A stretch of DNA of 16,225 nucleotides. It comes from Mageeibacillus sp. UBA5747 (GTDB lineage Bacteria > Bacillota > Clostridia > Saccharofermentanales > UBA5734). The stretch is from positions 11,809 through 28,033 of the forward strand of contig DIFN01000003.1 of assembly GCA_002419145.1 (NCBI GenBank). The letters run 5' to 3'. Position numbers and translations under genes: made by a program. The notes under the pieces were generated by a model. That model was not told where the DNA came from, ran no database searches, and saw only the letters and a program-made list of their open reading frames with translations. Numbering within the stretch: position 1 is the first letter of the stretch; every line of letters starts with the position of its first letter. Shown piece by piece: positions 14,042 to 16,225 of this stretch.

Positions 14042-14484
14042 ACGTGTGCCCCCAACTCTCTGAAATCGGCGTTTTCGACTTTGTCAGCCATCGCCTCCAG
14101 CACCGTAAACATCGTCCGGACGGATGCTTCATCGATCCCGGCCGTCAAAAAATCGGTCCAGTGCTGCAGATATGAAAAGATCGTCTCGCGCTGCTGCCTG
14201 GCCTGCTCCGTCAGGAAAATCCGGTTGGCCCGCCGGTCCTCCGGGTCTTTTTCTTTCAGCAGGAACCCCTTGTCAAGCAACGACTGCACCACCCGGGCCG
14301 TGGCAGCCTTGTCTATGACGAGAAAAGACGACAATTCCTCCTGCGAAATGCCATCCCGACCAAACAAATGGATCAAAATCGGCACCTCCGACGCTGTGAT
14401 ATGCAGCGGCTTGAGCACCACATTCAAATAAACCTGGTTTTTGCGATAAAGGATCGAAACCAGTCGACCCACACTCGATTTCAT
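14038..14484 (-). CDS. MarR-family repressor of the MATE operon
   Basis: This 148-residue winged-helix regulator probably represses its own promoter and the efflux gene it overlaps. The recognition helix lies at about 58-74 (DKAATARVVQSLLDKGF), and the wing has DPEDRRANRIFLTEQ (80-94) with the conserved DRR. It has no cysteine, unlike the other MarR protein in this window, so direct ligand binding is more likely than thiol sensing. GGGAG lies nine bases before the ATG at 14484. The stop codon overlaps the MATE start by four bases. A palindrome at 14508-14525 abuts the -10 of the promoter upstream, which is what autorepression would need. Confidence 0.92.
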   Translation of the reverse strand: MKSSVGRLVSILYRKNQVYLNVVLKPLHITASEVPILIHLFGRDGISQEELSSFLVIDKAATARVVQSLLDKGFLLKEKDPEDRRANRIFLTEQARQQRETIFSYLQHWTDFLTAGIDEASVRTMFTVLEAMADKVENADFRELGAHV

Positions 14485-14507
14485 ACTGAAAAGCTCCCAT
14501 TGCCAAT

Positions 14508-14525
14508 TAGTTGTTGCGTCAACTA
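14508..14525. promoter_or_regulatory. palindromic operator of the MarR-MATE operon
   Basis: TAGTTGTTGCGTCAACTA has exact six-base arms, TAGTTG and CAACTA, around six bases. The size and shape fit a MarR-family site. It touches the downstream edge of the -10 box and would cover the transcription start. Confidence 0.7.
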
Positions 14526-14554
14526 TAGTACCCGGCGAACAGGCCTCGCGTCAA
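14525..14554 (-). promoter_or_regulatory. promoter of the MarR-MATE operon
   Basis: On the minus strand, TTGACG (14554-14549) and TACTAT (14530-14525) are separated by 18 bp. The start codon at 14484 is about 40 bases downstream. Confidence 0.7.
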
Positions 14555-14577
14555 CGCCACCTCTTTATTTCTCGAAT

Positions 14578-14609
14578 TTGTACTTTTAGCGGCGCCGAAT
14601 GGTTATACT
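14578..14609 (+). promoter_or_regulatory. possible promoter of the nfeD-floA pair
   Basis: TATACT at 14604-14609 is a good -10 candidate. The best -35 is TTGTAC at 14578-14583, but the spacer is 20 bp, longer than ideal; TACTTT at 14581-14586 gives 17 bp but matches poorly. A TACAG/CTGTA inverted repeat follows at 14618-14634. Confidence 0.4.
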
Positions 14610-14653
14610 TTGATGTATACAGCACGTGACTGTACGAACGTTGATTGGAAAGT

Positions 14654-14659
14654 GGAGGG
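14654..14659 (+). promoter_or_regulatory. ribosome-binding site supporting TTG start at 14666
   Basis: GGAGGG lies six bases before the in-frame TTG at 14666. An earlier in-frame TTG at 14645 precedes this site and has nothing comparable upstream. Confidence 0.7.
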
Positions 14660-14665
14660 TTTCTC

Positions 14666-15187
14666 TTGGTTTTAGCACAATTGGCTCTGGAGTTTTTCAA
14701 TTATTTCAAAACGATCAATACGATTCAGGGGATTCTTTTCGCCCTGGGGCTGCTGTTCCTGGTGTTAGAAGTCTTTACGCCAGGTTTTGGCGTAGCCGGG
14801 GGGATCGGTGTGGTCTTGCTGGTCGTCGGGATCATTATGACGGCCAGGACGCTGCTGGAAGCCTTGGCCATGTTTGCCATCCTGCTGGTGGTGCTGGCAG
14901 TGATGATCATACTGGTTTACCGCTCAGCTAAAAAAGGCAAGCTATCGAAAAAGCTGATCCTCTGGCATGCGGCCAAGCGGGAGGATGGTTTCAGCTCGAC
15001 TGATGATGCCAGCGCATTGGTGGGACAGGAGGGCGTCGCCCTGACCGTGCTTCGACCGGCAGGTACCGGTGAGTTCGCCGGACGCCGTCTTGATATCGTG
15101 ACCGACGGCGATTTCATTGAGCGCGGCACGAAAATCAAAATTATCCGCACAGAAGGCCGCCGGATCGTCGTCGAGCCAGTCGAATGA
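14666..15187 (+). CDS. nfeD: short NfeD-family membrane protein
   Basis: This 173-residue NfeD protein lacks the ClpP-like protease domain of the long form. Two or three hydrophobic segments (about 22-37, 42-59 and 65-85) carry the family pattern LFLVLEVFTPGFGVAGGIG near 30-48. A C-terminal soluble OB-fold domain follows (about 118-172), starting LVGQEGVALTVLRPAGTGEF and ending in RRIVVEPVE. Such proteins are nearly always encoded beside a flotillin or stomatin, and the FloA gene follows 40 bases downstream, so the two are probably cotranscribed and act together in the membrane. The TTG start is set by GGAGGG. NfeD partners are thought to help flotillin assemblies, but the biochemical role is not settled. 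Confidence 0.9.
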   Translation: MVLAQLALEFFNYFKTINTIQGILFALGLLFLVLEVFTPGFGVAGGIGVVLLVVGIIMTARTLLEALAMFAILLVVLAVMIILVYRSAKKGKLSKKLILWHAAKREDGFSSTDDASALVGQEGVALTVLRPAGTGEFAGRRLDIVTDGDFIERGTKIKIIRTEGRRIVVEPVE

Positions 15188-15188
15188 G

Positions 15189-15206
15189 CGAAAACGACAC
15201 GAAAAC
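15189..15206 (+). repeat. 11-bp-period repeat in the floA leader
   Basis: CGAAAAC occurs at 15189-15195 and 15200-15206, an 11-bp period, just upstream of the CGGAGG ribosome-binding site of floA. Confidence 0.55.
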
Positions 15207-15227
15207 TAAAAATCGGAGGATTTAATC

Positions 15228-16223
15228 ATGTCTGGTGATTTACTGACTTACATCCTGACATTTGCCGGTATCCTGTTCCTTTTATCACTGTTTTTCAGCT
15301 TTGTTCCCGTCGGGTTATGGATTTCCGCCGCCGCAGCCGGTGTCAAAGTCGGCATTTTCAACCTGGTCGGCATGCGCTTGCGCCGCGTGGTGCCAACCCG
15401 CGTCGTGAATCCGATGATCAAGGCGACCAAAGCAGGCCTGGATGTCAACATCAACCAACTGGAAGCACATTTTTTGGCCGGCGGCAATGTCGACAAGGTC
15501 GTCAATGCCTTGATCGCCGCCCAGCGCGCAGAAATCCCGCTCGTTTTCGAACGGGCAGCAGCCATCGACCTGGCCGGCCGCGATGTACTCGAAGCGGTGC
15601 AGATGAGCGTCAATCCCAAAGTCATTGAAACGCCCCTGGTTGCAGCGATCGCCAAAGACGGCATCGAATTGAAAGCCAAAGCCCGGGTCACTGTCCGAGC
15701 CAACATCGACCGCCTCGTGGGTGGTGCCGGCGAACAGACCATCATCGCCCGAGTCGGCGAAGGCATTGTCACCACGATCGGTTCGTCGCAGACGCACAAA
15801 GATGTTCTGGAAAATCCCGACCGAATCTCCAAAACCGTTTTGAGCAAAGGACTCGACGCCGGCACAGCGTTTGAAATCCTGTCGATCGACATCGCCGATG
15901 TCGACGTCGGCCGCAACATCGGAGCCCAGCTGCAGACCGACCAGGCCGAAGCAGACAAACGGATCGCCCAAGCCAAAGCCGAAGAACGGCGAGCCATGGC
16001 CGTAGCCCGCGAGCAAGAAATGAAAGCAGCGGTTGTCGAAATGCGGGCCAAAGTGGTCGAAGCCGAGGCTGAAGTGCCCAAAGCTCTGGCCGAGGCTTTG
16101 CGCGAAGGCAAGCTCGGCGTCATGGATTATTACAACATGCAAAATGTCATCGCTGACACCCAGATGCGCGGTTCGATTGCCAGTACTGGCAAGTCCGATC
16201 TGCCAGCCGGACAGCAGCCGTGA
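15228..16223 (+). CDS. floA: flotillin-like protein FloA
   Basis: This 331-residue membrane scaffold organises functional membrane microdomains in Bacillota. An N-terminal hydrophobic hairpin (about 6-50) is followed by the SPFH core: MRLRRVVPTRVVNPMIKATK near 49-68, then NINQLEAHFLAGGNVDKVV and an IELKAKARVTVRANIDRLVG stretch around 170-190. An Ala/Glu-rich coiled coil lies at about 235-295 (QAEADKRIAQAKAEERRAMA). The FloA-type end is GKLGVMDYYNMQNVIADTQM followed by a short polar tail. The length equals that of Bacillus subtilis FloA (YqfA). GGAGG precedes the ATG by eight bases. The stop codon ends two bases before the window edge, so the gene is complete. Further genes of the operon may lie outside. 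Confidence 0.97.
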   Translation: MSGDLLTYILTFAGILFLLSLFFSFVPVGLWISAAAAGVKVGIFNLVGMRLRRVVPTRVVNPMIKATKAGLDVNINQLEAHFLAGGNVDKVVNALIAAQRAEIPLVFERAAAIDLAGRDVLEAVQMSVNPKVIETPLVAAIAKDGIELKAKARVTVRANIDRLVGGAGEQTIIARVGEGIVTTIGSSQTHKDVLENPDRISKTVLSKGLDAGTAFEILSIDIADVDVGRNIGAQLQTDQAEADKRIAQAKAEERRAMAVAREQEMKAAVVEMRAKVVEAEAEVPKALAEALREGKLGVMDYYNMQNVIADTQMRGSIASTGKSDLPAGQQP

Positions 16224-16225
16224 TC

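Noticed and set aside
15248..16142. Two long minus-strand reading frames opposite floA
   Set aside because: They arise from codon bias of floA on the opposite strand; their products are low-complexity and have no start signals.

Overview
This 16.2-kb window looks like ordinary chromosome from a fairly GC-rich member of the Bacillota (Firmicutes), most likely of clostridial type. The reasons are gene content and signals: an NAD+-dependent DNA ligase, a short NfeD next to a FloA-type flotillin, a PfoR-like PTS-IIC membrane protein, a thioredoxin-type ArsC, strong GGAGG ribosome-binding sites, and several apparent TTG starts. I see no rRNA, tRNA, CRISPR array, transposase or phage gene. All genes are complete; floA ends two bases before the right edge.

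Layout. Bases 1-209 are non-coding repeats: 52-bp tandem units, then CCCAG pentamers that read as six G-runs on the ligA coding strand. A minus-strand pair follows: an unrecognised membrane protein and ligA. A consensus-like promoter at about 2919-2946 drives the pair away from a plus-strand trio: a membrane-anchored metallophosphoesterase, a Sm_multidrug_ex-family protein and a PfoR-like PTS-IIC. Next is a lone arsC. After it comes a MarR regulator plus WrbA-type quinone oxidoreductase operon, whose promoter lies inside two 18-bp palindromic operators. The layout resembles the MhqR-type quinone-stress circuits of Bacillus.

On the minus strand, converging on wrbA with only 4 bp between stop codons, is a three-gene operon read from 11063 to 7533: a six-helix ferric-reductase-like flavocytochrome, a sensor histidine kinase and an OmpR-type response regulator. 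Divergent from it is a SEC-C protein whose body is a tandem duplication of one domain of about 175 residues. Converging on that gene is a translationally coupled MarR-MATE efflux operon (compare MepR/MepA) with its own promoter and palindrome. The window closes with nfeD-floA, a membrane-microdomain pair.

Two threads run through the window. Redox and electrophile handling recurs: arsC, the MarR-wrbA operon, the flavocytochrome with its two-component system, and MarR-MATE efflux. Short exact tandem duplications with 10-13-bp units sit again and again in the leaders just ahead of start codons, and an 18-bp in-frame version has expanded inside the histidine kinase. The best candidates for something under-described are the leader-repeat pattern, the G-run tract right after the ligA stop, the two-site MarR operator with an adjacent orphan arsC, and the duplicated SEC-C protein.
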